This document shows, piece by piece, positions 47,301 to 56,800 of a DNA stretch of 64,000 nt; position 1 is the first letter of the stretch, and each line of letters opens with the position of its first letter. Source of the stretch: Scheffersomyces stipitis CBS 6054 (taxonomy: Eukaryota > Ascomycota > Pichiomycetes > Serinales > Debaryomycetaceae). Location of the stretch: assembly GCF_000209165.1 (NCBI RefSeq), contig NC_009068.1:3038001-3102000 (forward strand), in the 5' to 3' direction. The translations under genes were made by a program, and so were the position numbers. The notes below the pieces were generated by a model. The model did no database searches. It was given only the letters and a program-made list of their open reading frames with translations, and was not told where the DNA came from.

Positions 47301-49046
47301 ATCGGTGACTCTGGCATAAACTTCTTCAAAGTCGCTGTCTGCACACTGATTACCACCAAAGGCAGCAGAGAAGTCAAACGTGTAGAAAACTTCTGAGAAG
47401 TCTACATCATGCTGGTTGTCAGGAGTTTCGTCGTAGAGACCAGAAGCAATGAACTTGGTCGACGTTCCATCTGTCGTAGTGGTTAAAGTAAGTGGATAGA
47501 TGGGAAACTCAAGGTGCCCTTCAACCCAACTACTACCCTGATCCAAAGTGTAATAGTATTTGCTGGTACTCTTTCCACCCTTTTCAGCATAGGGAATCGC
47601 CAAGATAACGTTACCCTGATCTCCAAATATGAAAACACAGGGTTCGTCAATTGCCTTTTTCCAAGTTGCACCACCATCTCTCGAGATCCAGGTCTGCATT
47701 TTGTTCATGTGCTTGGCCAAAGACTTACCCTTGCTTCCTACTGCCAAAAGAATTGCTGGGGTTGGGCCAGTTACAAATTTGCCTTCTCCATCTCTTTCAG
47801 CAGGAGTCAACAAATGCAACGAACAACCATCAGAGATCTTACAATCGTCTTCATTAACCTTCAATAAGTCCCAGTCTTTACCATCGTTGAAGGTGAACTT
47901 GGACTGGATGATTCGCTTGGAGCCACCACTGATGATGATGTCTACAAGATCGTCTTCAGCATCGTCACTACTGGCTTCGCTTAAGACATTGGCCAACCAA
48001 GCTCCATCCACAGTTTGCACTTTCTTGACTGCTCCGTCTTGGACATCCTCCAAGACCTTCTCAAAGCCTGCACCACGAGAATCAGATGCGTACAACGTAG
48101 CAGCCAGGAATCTATGATTCTCTGCCTTCATTACGGCTAAGAACATGGACAGGGGAGACGAGTCGAGAAATTGCATAATGCCGTAGGCAAAGTCTACTTT
48201 CAAATCCGACAAGTGGAAATTCTCTGCGTCCTTGGATGTCAACAAAGACACCTTGGAGAACACACTGAACTTATCGTTTTGAATTACAACCACAATGAAA
48301 TTCAGTTCTACGGCTATGGCGATGATAGAGCCAGTTTTAGTAAAGTGACTGTGGAGTTCCTTGGCATTCTTGAAGAAGTCGTCAGACTTCAACAACTTGG
48401 ATTCTACAATATGGCCAAATGAGTTCAATGTGTTGACAGAACATAAAAGGGCATTATCAGAGCCCACGTCGATTTCCTTAGAGGCATGAACAAATTTACA
48501 GATATTGGCTTCAATTGGAAGCGGCTTCAACGACTTGAGCCCATCTTCAGTATAGAAGAACTTCTCTCTACAATTGCCAGCCTTTACCTCACACTCACGG
48601 AAACTAATCAAAAGCACATTTATGTTTTTCGCATTGTAGTGAATATTGGGATATGAAGAAATTTCATAGCCAGACGAATGTTCAAGCTTGACTTTGGTCC
48701 AGTCTTTGCCCTTATTAACAGTGAAGTACATAGAGCTAGTTCTGGTAAAGGCAAAGGCTCTCTCTGGGAAAAACGGATCGAATTCTGTTTGCATGATGTT
48801 GTCACCTTTGGATTCTTGAACGTCTTGGAAATTGACCCCATCATCAAACGAAATCAGAAGAGCTTCGTTTCGTAAGACTAGGATATTGGAAGAGTCGTCA
48901 AAGAATTTGATACTCCTAGCCACAGATTTTTCGTGTCTGGAAGTCACTTTTGGTTCGAATTGGGTGTCTGCCCCGATCACCATAGCCAACAAGGCTAGGA
49001 GGGCAACGACCATCACTTTCCACGGCTTGTGGTGGAGATCAATCAT
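44352..49046 (-). CDS. VPS10: Vacuolar protein sorting receptor Vps10/Pep1
   Basis: 1564 aa from ATG 49046 (MIDLHHKPWK), which starts a clean signal peptide (VMVVALLALLAMVIGA). Upstream codons in this frame lack an ATG. The lumenal part has two tandem Vps10 domains with many Asp-box/BNR turns (S-x-D-G-G-x-T-W type, e.g. SRDGGATW, SDDGGSTF, SNDGGITW, SLDDGETW), each followed by a cysteine-rich 10CC module. One transmembrane helix (about 1390-1412, FLLLVLVPLFVFCFATWFV) is followed by a cytosolic tail of about 150 aa ending in an acidic SDEEPLVQQ. The receptor carries carboxypeptidase Y from Golgi to endosome and returns with retromer. POP8 lies upstream, as in S. cerevisiae (YBL017C, YBL018C). 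Confidence 0.95.
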   Translation of the reverse strand: MIDLHHKPWKVMVVALLALLAMVIGADTQFEPKVTSRHEKSVARSIKFFDDSSNILVLRNEALLISFDDGVNFQDVQESKGDNIMQTEFDPFFPERAFAFTRTSSMYFTVNKGKDWTKVKLEHSSGYEISSYPNIHYNAKNINVLLISFRECEVKAGNCREKFFYTEDGLKSLKPLPIEANICKFVHASKEIDVGSDNALLCSVNTLNSFGHIVESKLLKSDDFFKNAKELHSHFTKTGSIIAIAVELNFIVVVIQNDKFSVFSKVSLLTSKDAENFHLSDLKVDFAYGIMQFLDSSPLSMFLAVMKAENHRFLAATLYASDSRGAGFEKVLEDVQDGAVKKVQTVDGAWLANVLSEASSDDAEDDLVDIIISGGSKRIIQSKFTFNDGKDWDLLKVNEDDCKISDGCSLHLLTPAERDGEGKFVTGPTPAILLAVGSKGKSLAKHMNKMQTWISRDGGATWKKAIDEPCVFIFGDQGNVILAIPYAEKGGKSTSKYYYTLDQGSSWVEGHLEFPIYPLTLTTTTDGTSTKFIASGLYDETPDNQHDVDFSEVFYTFDFSAAFGGNQCADSDFEEVYARVTDDNNPVCVYGHKEKFKRRKQDAKCFVNKLFEDVKVYDDPCECGERDFECSRGFMISQKGNTCIPNPRAIRHICRQEGKKELSLPDKALIDGDKCLMNKKSTKDFVSDVKLKCSDYLNGNGDGGNTKPGGDSKDEVVTTFLEFEGEMKLYSYVEYADEENKYKSENIVLRTSDKRVYVSNNGGVSFNKVPIADNIIAYYVGYVQGQVVLVTDTDIIYLSDDGGSTFKKTAVPNKAVLHSRAISFHKTNKNMFIWYGSDNCDVDSPDCDYFSYITKDGGSTFNQLKDKVVQCDFISPFLESKEHSGDDLVFCSVLDRSSGKLSLQGSDDYFQSSLTLFDHIVGYAITGNFVVVATVTVKDGKSELEAKVTIDGSQFAAADFPSDFHVDSKQAYTILDSQSKAIFMHVTTNSRENEEYGSILKSNSNGTSYVLSIEKVNRNRVGYVDYDRIDGLEGVIIANVVGAEKDTNKKLKTMITHNDGGEWSLLTPPVTNSLGNKYPCTNQPLDRCSLHLHGFTERPDYRDTFSSSSATGLLIGVGSVGASLDSYEQSSTFMSNDGGITWKEIQQGVFMWEYGDRGTIIVLVDAKETDTLLYSLDDGETWVKYKFAEKPVIIDDLATVPSDTSRKFLIFARASGDTKSTIAYSIDFTNAHRRQCQLDLDNPANDDFDYWSPRHPLLPNDCLFGHESKYLRRAKGHNDCFIGSAPLTQGFKVTRNCSCTRRDFECDYNFYRDTDNTCKLVKGLSPTDRKNDYCKKENAFEYFEPTGYRKIPLSTCIGGKEFDTWDSRPCPGKEKEYNIHYGKEISSGKFLLLVLVPLFVFCFATWFVYDRGIRRNGGFKRFGQIRLDLDDDEFHPIEDNQVDVVVNRIVRGGIYTVAGLYAVFKTLRTVDRMLLDRVASVVFRRSPGRRNYVQVPDIDEEDELFGDFQDDYEEEIEEGANIAQDFRDNEDDIAGLENEETPQDVDGRLFNIDEHSDEEPLVQQ

Positions 49047-49786
49047 GCTGAATCCAGTAGTACAAGTAATAGATTGACTGGTATAGCTATGATAAGCGAA
49101 TGGTAGCGATCGAAGCTTCAAATAAAGCTGAATTGATACAAAAGTATAACAAAATGAAGATAAAACTAAAAGATGAAGAATCCAAAAGAATCTGTAGAGT
49201 CTAGCAGGAAGAAGAAACAAAAAAACCTCGTACTTTTCGTTTGCAACTACAGCAATCGCTTATTATCCTGGCCACGGCAAGAAGGTGCGGGTCTTCACCG
49301 TGAATATTTCACTAAATTACTGAATCCTTGGGGATAATGCACGTGACTTTCTATAATAACCTACATCTCTATATATAGAGTATGCCTTGATTGCTCTGGT
49401 TACGGGAAAGGCGATCGTTATACGTTACATTATTCTGGTGTTAAATTATACTACAGAATTTGCATCTCTATGGCATCTCTATGTAGTTGAGATATCTTGT
49501 CTGGCTGTCTGGCTGTGTAGTTGCTTGCTCGGCCCCTTTTTCTGGAACTATGTAGGGAGGAGGCTCGGGTGGGGCATTATGCAAAACAGGCTGGTGTTCT
49601 TAAGCGACTGAGTGTATTCAGGAATAAGACGAGTGTATACTCCAATAACCACCGTTCTGTTGAGCTATGTTTATTCTGTAGGTATCTTTTCAGTGGAATT
49701 GTAGTCGTAGACAGTGAGTTTCGTATGCGGCTCATGAGTTGCCTACTTAGTCGAAATTTTTCACAATTTTCACCCATCCATGACTA
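49047..49786. other. Intergenic region, VPS10 promoter / POP8 3' flank
   Basis: 740 bp. GCACGTGAC (CACGTG at 49340) lies about 295 bp upstream of VPS10, next to a short TA-rich run CTATATATAGAG near 49370. No supported gene: frames there start at TTG/GTG. Confidence 0.5.
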
Positions 49787-50258
49787 CTATGATAACTCAT
49801 CGGCAACGACGCCAAGGTAGTCCGAATGTTTGACCACTCTGATGTAGCAATTCACGTCTCCACCAGTGATACTTTCTCCGTAGAACTTGTTCAACTTGAA
49901 TGTGTTGGCAAGTAGACTATTGATGAACTTCTCCTGGTCAAGGACGTGGATTCTCACCACCAGACTTTTATTCTTGTTCAGAAGGATATCGAAGTGTGAC
50001 CCTTCTCCAATGAGTCCATATGCTTTGCTCAAACAGGAAAGAATCACTGATTTCCATGTTATACTATCGATCTCTACTTGTTCGTATTCAGCTGCTAGTA
50101 TGTCATTCTGATAAACCTGTGGATCTGGAGTGCTACCATGGTTAGTATCTCAGTTTAACTGTGTTTTCATTCTATATTATTCACTCCTTCACGTACACTT
50201 CAAGACTCAAGTAATGCCATTGACCATCTCGTACAACGTACTGCTGGGGTTTTGTCAT
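49787..50258 (-). CDS. POP8: RNase P/MRP subunit Pop8, spliced gene (two exons)
   Basis: Exon 1 is 50258-50197 (20 codons plus two bases; ends LSLE-V). Exon 2 is 50132-49787, starting with the third base of that codon. Joined, they code 135 aa, close to S. cerevisiae Pop8 (133 aa). Family features line up: W-H-Y-L-S-L-E near the start, then IDSITWKSVILSCLSKAYGLIGEG, where Pop8 has W-x-Y-F-K-L and a TW...K-x-x-YG-x-x-GEG. Pop8 binds the Pop6/7-Pop1 core of the RNase P and MRP RNPs in the nucleus. The gene is next to VPS10 and interrupted by an intron, as I recall for S. cerevisiae POP8. The reading frame before exon 2 is blocked or leaderless without splicing. Confidence 0.85.
50133..50196 (-). 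other. 64-nt spliceosomal intron in POP8
   Basis: On the minus strand the intron starts GTACGT (a variant of GTATGT). It contains a perfect branch site TACTAAC (50147-50141) and ends at TAG (50133), 9 nt after the branch A. Of the AG sites after the branch point, only this TAG keeps the phase set by exon 1. Confidence 0.85.
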
Positions 50259-50452
50259 GGTAGGCTACTTGGTGTCTGGAGAAAAGAGTCGATCTATGAA
50301 ATCATGGTGGTTAACTCATCTCGCCATACTAAACTGTCTGCGGCCATTTTAGTGTGGATGCCAAATTTTGCACCTACTCAGATATCAATAGCGATAACCA
50401 AAATTTGCTTCAACAAACAATTCGCTAGAACGTGTAGAAGGCTGTTGTTCAG

Positions 50453-51172
50453 TCACTGGACTGGTAGTTCGATCTGCACTTCACAGGATGATTCCTGTGT
50501 GGACAGACTTTGTTCGTCACATTCGTTGGTAAAGCCAGTTGGTGTAGGTTTCGAATTTTGAGCACTACCTTCGGGATAGAACCCTGTAGCAGAATAAGGA
50601 TTGTTCTTGTTGGGTTTTGTAGGGTTGTAGACAAATCGATTTGTGTTTGTGATTAGTGGGAGATTTTCCTTGTTCAATTCGTTGGCTAGGGAGACCCTTC
50701 TGTAGTGGCTAGGGGAGTTAGAAATGTGACTTGGAGTGGACCTAGTATTATCAAAATTTGCCGGCGGAGTTGGTTGTAATACCCTGTGGCTTCTGCCGCT
50801 TCTCAGATGTTCAAATCCGTTTGGAACAAGAATAGTAGGCTCAAGAGGAATTAATTTGGAGCCACGAGGAAGCCAATCTAGTGCTAAAACTGGCAATACT
50901 AAGATTGGTTGCGGGTATACGGCGCAATTGGCCGCGACAAGTGGTACTACATTGAGGTCGTTCGTCGGAAAGTTCTTCTCTGGTTGTCTCTTTGGTAATT
51001 GGCTCTGTTTTCTATTTGTAGTTTGGTTATGGTAGATTTGGCGCCCAAACGGTGTTCTATATTCCAGTTCCGGGCAATAATCTCCCCAGAGGCTCCTCAA
51101 ATTGCGAGATCTGAATATAGTGGAATTGCGTAGGCGCAATAATTGGTCGATATCATAGCTTATCTTGGCCAT
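50453..51172 (-). CDS. Unknown 239-aa protein with an eIF4E-binding-like N-terminal motif
   Basis: 239 aa from the ATG at 51172. Residues 6-12 are Y-D-I-D-Q-L-L, a perfect YxxxxL-phi eIF4E-binding consensus. The setting (MAKISYDIDQLLRLRNS) closely resembles the N-terminus of the yeast 4E-BP Caf20. The rest is low complexity, N/P/S/T-rich and basic, with no domain. It has an LxxSxxxLxSLW helix at 17-30 and a proline-rich VYPQPILVLPVLALDW at about 86-101. An inhibitor of cap-dependent translation is therefore a reasonable hypothesis, resting on one short motif plus disorder. The long intergenic region upstream is shared with IRA. Its 3' end is about 190 bp from the POP8 start. Confidence 0.7.
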   Translation of the reverse strand: MAKISYDIDQLLRLRNSTIFRSRNLRSLWGDYCPELEYRTPFGRQIYHNQTTNRKQSQLPKRQPEKNFPTNDLNVVPLVAANCAVYPQPILVLPVLALDWLPRGSKLIPLEPTILVPNGFEHLRSGRSHRVLQPTPPANFDNTRSTPSHISNSPSHYRRVSLANELNKENLPLITNTNRFVYNPTKPNKNNPYSATGFYPEGSAQNSKPTPTGFTNECDEQSLSTQESSCEVQIELPVQ

Positions 51173-53885
51173 TGTGTGATAAGGGAAAGTAACAGAGAGT
51201 AGAAGCGCTGAAGCCAGATGGTAATTTCGCAGCTATTGGGCAAAATAAGAAAATATGCGCGAAGTGAGGAAAAACACGAATGCCAAGACTGAATGAGAGC
51301 ACAGAGAAAGGAGAGCAAGAGATAGAGAGGAGAGATATGGAAACGCTTCCGAGAAGGCCACACTATTGCTGTGGTTCCCGTGTGAAAATAGCTTCAAATA
51401 ACTACGTAATCGCATAAGTGTAGAGAAAATATGGAACGTTGAACGTTAAAACGAAAATAGCGAGAAAAAATAGCGACATAATGTGAATTTCAGATGCTCA
51501 TTGTTCGGCGGAGATCGTCACTAAAAGCGCAAGGATCTCTCGGTAGAGAGTGGAAACGGTGCCGATCTCAGACAAAGAGAGTACGGAGGTCCGCTCAGTG
51601 CAGGTGGAAGGAGGGCGGTCGAGGGGAGCCGGATCCAAAACCGTTGCTAACTCTGCAATAATATGACTAGATAATAGCCTTGGTTGGCTAAGGAGATATT
51701 TTTCGTGCGGGATAAAAGAAACAAAATTTAGCCATGACAGTAGATAAGAAATCGCGTAGGCCGCAGAAATAATATTCCGGCGAGAGACTGAGACTCTGGG
51801 CAGAGATAGGGATAGTGGACACGATAAGAACACGGGAAGAAGCCTCCAGAGTTTGTCAGCTGCGGACGCAAGAGCTTGAGGGAGAGTAGAGACTAATAGA
51901 TTATAGACGTTGCTGGGAGACTATGAAATAGGCTAGAGTGAAATAGACACGGTGAATTAGAGCTGCCGAGCAGAGAAGCCCCTGCCAATAATTTAGTGCG
52001 GAACAATATCTCACATATTCATGCTGTAGTGAGCAGGGGAACAGCGCCAAATTGGTGCGAGGGGCTAACGAGGATTGGCATGACTTGATTACTCCTATTC
52101 ATTGTGCCAGTGATGTAGCCAATTCCACATATTCTGAAACGTCTCAGCCTGCTGATTCCCCGTTCTTGACTGAAATTATGCAACTGAGAAATGCCCCTAT
52201 TGGTGAAGTCACCAACAGCGATAGCTACAAAACCGTAGCAGCCTGGAGGGGACGGGCGCCATCTGCGACAGAAAGTGTTCAGACTAGTGACGGAATCTGG
52301 GCAAACATTCGTCTCCTTGTGGAATTGGACTGTTATCGTGGCGGCGTATCTGTGGCCTGAGGTGGATTTAATGCAGTCGGCCACCCAAAGTTCACAACGG
52401 TGAAAGCTGGGGAAGCGAATAGTGGAGATGATCTCACTGAGATAGAGAGATAAGCTTCTGGCTTGTGACTATCTAACGTGCAGAGGAGAAACGCGTTATC
52501 GGAGTACACCTTCCATTCTACTGATTTGGTCTGCTCTGAACGTGGCAGGCCAGCTAGACGGCGCCGGGACGTTGGCTCGTAACCTGTTTCTGTGGTGATG
52601 GTAAACGGTCAGGCTAAAGGCGATTGTGTTAGGCTGGCACAATGAAACGGTACCGGGAGTGTCTACAAATGTAGTGGCGAGCATTGCTTTTTACCGGGAC
52701 CTGAGGATGCCGGCCACAGAGGAGGTAGGGCTGCTACAGACTAACGGGGCATTAAGCAAGGCACCGACATCACCTGAGCAAGTGGACAGACACCGTCCCC
52801 GCGGTAGTCCGCTAGCTTTTGATGAAAGACGACGGACAAACAGAGAGCCCACGGCACTTCCGTGGCACTGTAGCAGTAGCAGATGTACCGGCAGGTCTGA
52901 GATGTACGACGCAGAACGGAGTTAAATAGATAAGCACCAATCACGGCGGTGCAGCGAGAGCACCGCGCAACCTTTCGAACACAGATACGGAATGATAATG
53001 GTGTGACATGGAATTCTTGTTTCTCACAATTACAATTAGCTAACAATGAGACAGACCAATAGACGGTGGTGGGGTGCCGCGAGTTGATAGGACAGCCTCC
53101 TAAGACCGTGGTGGGAAACCGTTTGGGTGTCGCAACGGCGATTGGCCCAGGGCATTGTTGGTTGTTCTACTGTAGCAGTATTGTGCATGCTCTCGCTGGG
53201 TCCCATCTGCCTGGCCTCGCTGGGTCTGTCGCTATTGTTCCCGCTCCACACACACTCCTCGATTGTAGCCAGATTCGTGCTGTCTGCTGTACCCCTCCAT
53301 GTGTCAAACTGTCCGGACGGATCTCCACAATTCATGAAGAAGCCCAAGGACTTGGGCTTTTAGGGAAGTGTATTGTTGGTGGGTCTCCACATTGTGAGGG
53401 TATTATTTGCTGATGCATACTGTTGCAGTATCCAATCAGTGGCTCCCATCCTAAAATCTCTTTCCATCCACTCTTCGTCGCCGTAGAGCTTCTTCTATAT
53501 ACTCGGTATTGTCACTGGCTTCCGTAGGCTACTTTTTGTACGCTCATTTTTCACACACAACAACTAGCACACCAGTTCTGCCAGCTCTATTCTATGTAGT
53601 CAATAATATTTCTCGCACTACCGACTGCACTATACTCGCTAAGCTCCCCCACCTCTCCCTACGCGCACACTCTCTCCCTAACTCTCCCTAGCTGTCCTGC
53701 CCAGAGCCAGCGACAACCGTTTTTCGCACTCTCGCAAATCCACTAACCTCTGCTATTGTCACTAAAAACCTCTCCCTGCTTCTTTTCCTCTACGGATTCT
53801 TCACCATCGCTCCATCACTAAGCACCATCCCTTCACCACACCACCCCTTTCCCTCTATCTATTGTCCCGTCCAGCCCTCTCCAAC
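51173..53885. other. Very long divergent intergenic region upstream of IRA
   Basis: 2.7 kb with no supported gene; long frames here begin at TTG or GTG. ATAGCGA occurs at 51457 and 51470. 51290-51350 is GAGA-rich. An inverted repeat AAGCCCAAG-GA-CTTGGGCTT lies at 53340-53359. The last 240 bp (about 53640-53885) are strongly pyrimidine-rich on the coding strand (CTCTCCC, CCTCTCC runs) and look like a long IRA 5' leader. Confidence 0.55.
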
Positions 53886-56800
53886 ATGGACACACCGCAC
53901 GACTGTGCGTTCATCGAGACTCTCACGGGCCGTCTCCAGCTGTTGTTGCCCAACCGGACCGGCCACTCGGTAGCAGAGGTAGAGTTGAACCCACAGTTCA
54001 TCGTCACGAAGCTGATACTCCTCAACATCCACACTGCACGCGCCGACGCCATATCGTACATCTTCCGGTGCTTTGGAAGCAACCTATCCGCTATCAACGA
54101 CGAAGCTAATGGCACCCGAGTACAAGACAGAGACGAACGCCTGTTGGGCTCTACGCTTGTCCTCTGTAGAGTACTACTGGAGATCCTCAAGAACAATTGG
54201 AAAAGAGAAAAGACACTTATGAACATCGACCACACCGACTTGGTGCTGAACTACTCCCGCTTCTACTACTACGACAGACCGAACCCCATCGACCCCGATG
54301 CAGTGGTACCGTTGCTCGATATCTTCATCTCGTTGTTGTCGCCCAACGTGATGCGCAAGGTGCTTCTTCTCGTGAAGAAGGAAGATGACCCAGTGCCGCC
54401 CTCTTCAAACTCAACATCTAAGGCACCACTACCAGCAACATCTTCGTCAACTGTATCTCATACTCCGGCCAGCAGCAACTACAACGTCACTAATTCTAAT
54501 ATCAATGCTAATACTGGTGCTAGTAATACTAGTAATATAAATGCCAACATCAGTATCAACACTAGTACCAATGCTAATATCAGCATACCATACTCAGCTT
54601 CTGACCATCTGTCCGTAATTCTGGACATCCCTAGCATCTACACGGAAGATATCGACAACCAGATCGAGGTCGTTCTCCGCTTCCTCTCGTCAGCAAACCC
54701 CGAAGAGTACTACGACTACATCTACAACAAAATCTTCAAGTACTCCGTGCGGGAGGAAATCATACCATTCCCCGTACTCCAGAAATACGCTCCCTTGGTC
54801 AAGTTCATGTTTTTCTCGCGCGAAAACAGTTCTCGTATTGCCGAAGACATCACCAGAGCTGTGCCTCTTATCAAATCGGTCGCCTGGAAACAGGCTTTCA
54901 TTCTCTTTTTGGCGTACTCCATTAAGGACCAGACTTTTTCCCGGACGCAGGACTATGACTACATTATCAGACTTGACCGTCCAGAGATGCAACAACTTGT
55001 CAAAAACTTGTTCGACTTCTGCAGCACCATCTATGAAGACAGTTTGACAGCCATACCTTGTGGTCCTTTCACATTGACCTGGCTTGTGATTCTCTGCCTA
55101 GAAGATTTCGTAGAACTAGACTGTGGAAAGCCGCTCAACAAACTCCGCATAGCATTCAACAAACGACTCAAGTTTCTCGTGACGATCTTGAAGGACTCCT
55201 CCAACTTGGTCAACTTGGAAAGCTTTGATTCGCTCATCAACATGTTCCACCTAGCGGCCAGACTTGAACACCACAAGTTGTTGGATCACCCAGTGTATGC
55301 ATTTTCACTCAAATATTTGGATACGACCCATACTTATTTGATCAAGTACGGCCTGCATCATCTCAACGATTTTGCCCAAGATGAAGAGTTTGGCCTTAAA
55401 TACGACTACTTGCTAGTTAACTTCTACATTGCTGCACTTATGCTTAAGCCAGATCAGTACTTGAACATTATTATCCAGAACTACAACAGCTACAGAGAAA
55501 ACCTCAAGGAGGTCAAGATCATCATCAAGATCATAAAGGGTTTGTCTGAGTTGGAAAATGCCAGACCTCTCTTTGAGAAGATTATGCAGAAGATGGCTTT
55601 ACCCTTGAAATCTATGATATTTGGTTCTATCAAACTCTTGAGACAGTACGATTTGGAAAAACAACAAGTTCTGTCGTCACAATCATCAGCAGCATCGCTA
55701 TTTTCAGATATTATTAGCATAGAAAGCGGCCATTTTGGCAACTCGGCCGAGATCCAGTTCAGTAAGAAAACCATCTTGGACCATTACATCAACGAGATTT
55801 CTCCCTCTACAACTTCCAATCTCAACAATTCAGAAGCTCTTCAAGAAGAGCTTCACACGCATACCCATTCAACAAATCAATTCGTACAAGATTCTTCATC
55901 CCAGTCTTCGACTACTTTGAGCCGCACTCGTTACAGAGTTGCAAGTACTATAGAGGAAATCCTCGCCGATGCATTCCATGTATTCATTGCCTGTCCAGAC
56001 TTGTACTTTAATGATTTCCCGTTAATGTCTAGTGAAAGTTTGGGGAGCCAAAACCAAGATGAATTGTTGCACACAATTGTGCAGTTCTGTCAGGAGATTG
56101 TGGTACCATTGCGATATGCTTTCAAAACAAAAAGTGTTATACAAGAAGATTCAAGATTGTTCGACGCTGCCTGCGCCTTGTCCATGAGATTTGTAGACGA
56201 GGACACTGAACTCGTAGCGAAATACACTGTTTTATCTACATTTGCCAACTATACGACTTCAAACTACATCATTCAGTCAATTTGTGAGGCAGGAGTTCTG
56301 TTATCACTTACTGACCCTAAATTCAAGTCTATCTTCTTGTTCATCAACAAGTTCTTACAACGTAGGGAGGCGTTCAATCCTATAATATGCAGCAACAAGA
56401 TCATATTGGATCCAAACACGAGCAGTGTATTTGAGTATGGAGGTGGTGTCGTCCATGCCATCGAGAAGATATTGCTCTTATCGTTGTGTACTCACGATAT
56501 CCAATTCTACAACATCGCTAAGGTCACCATGAAATGGTACTGCAACGAAGTTAAGAAGCAGGCTCATTTGTATAAAAACAACGGACAGGATATCGACGAA
56601 AACTTGTTGTCTACATTTGAACAAGTCATTAACGACGATTTTGTCTTTACTGGGTTTGTCTCTTTGCATAAACGTTTTAGAAACATCTTGAGAGATGCAA
56701 AGCCTACCAAATCATTGTACCAGGTCTGGCTTGTTATCTACAATCGCTGGTTGGAGATGTTGGACAACAAAACATCCCTAAACGATGAGAACTTAGTGTT

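Noticed and set aside
49047..49220. 58-codon extension of VPS10
   Set aside because: Starts at TTG; the signal peptide follows directly after ATG 49046.
52052..53413. Several 100-115 codon frames upstream of IRA
   Set aside because: They start at TTG or GTG and lack any recognisable pattern.
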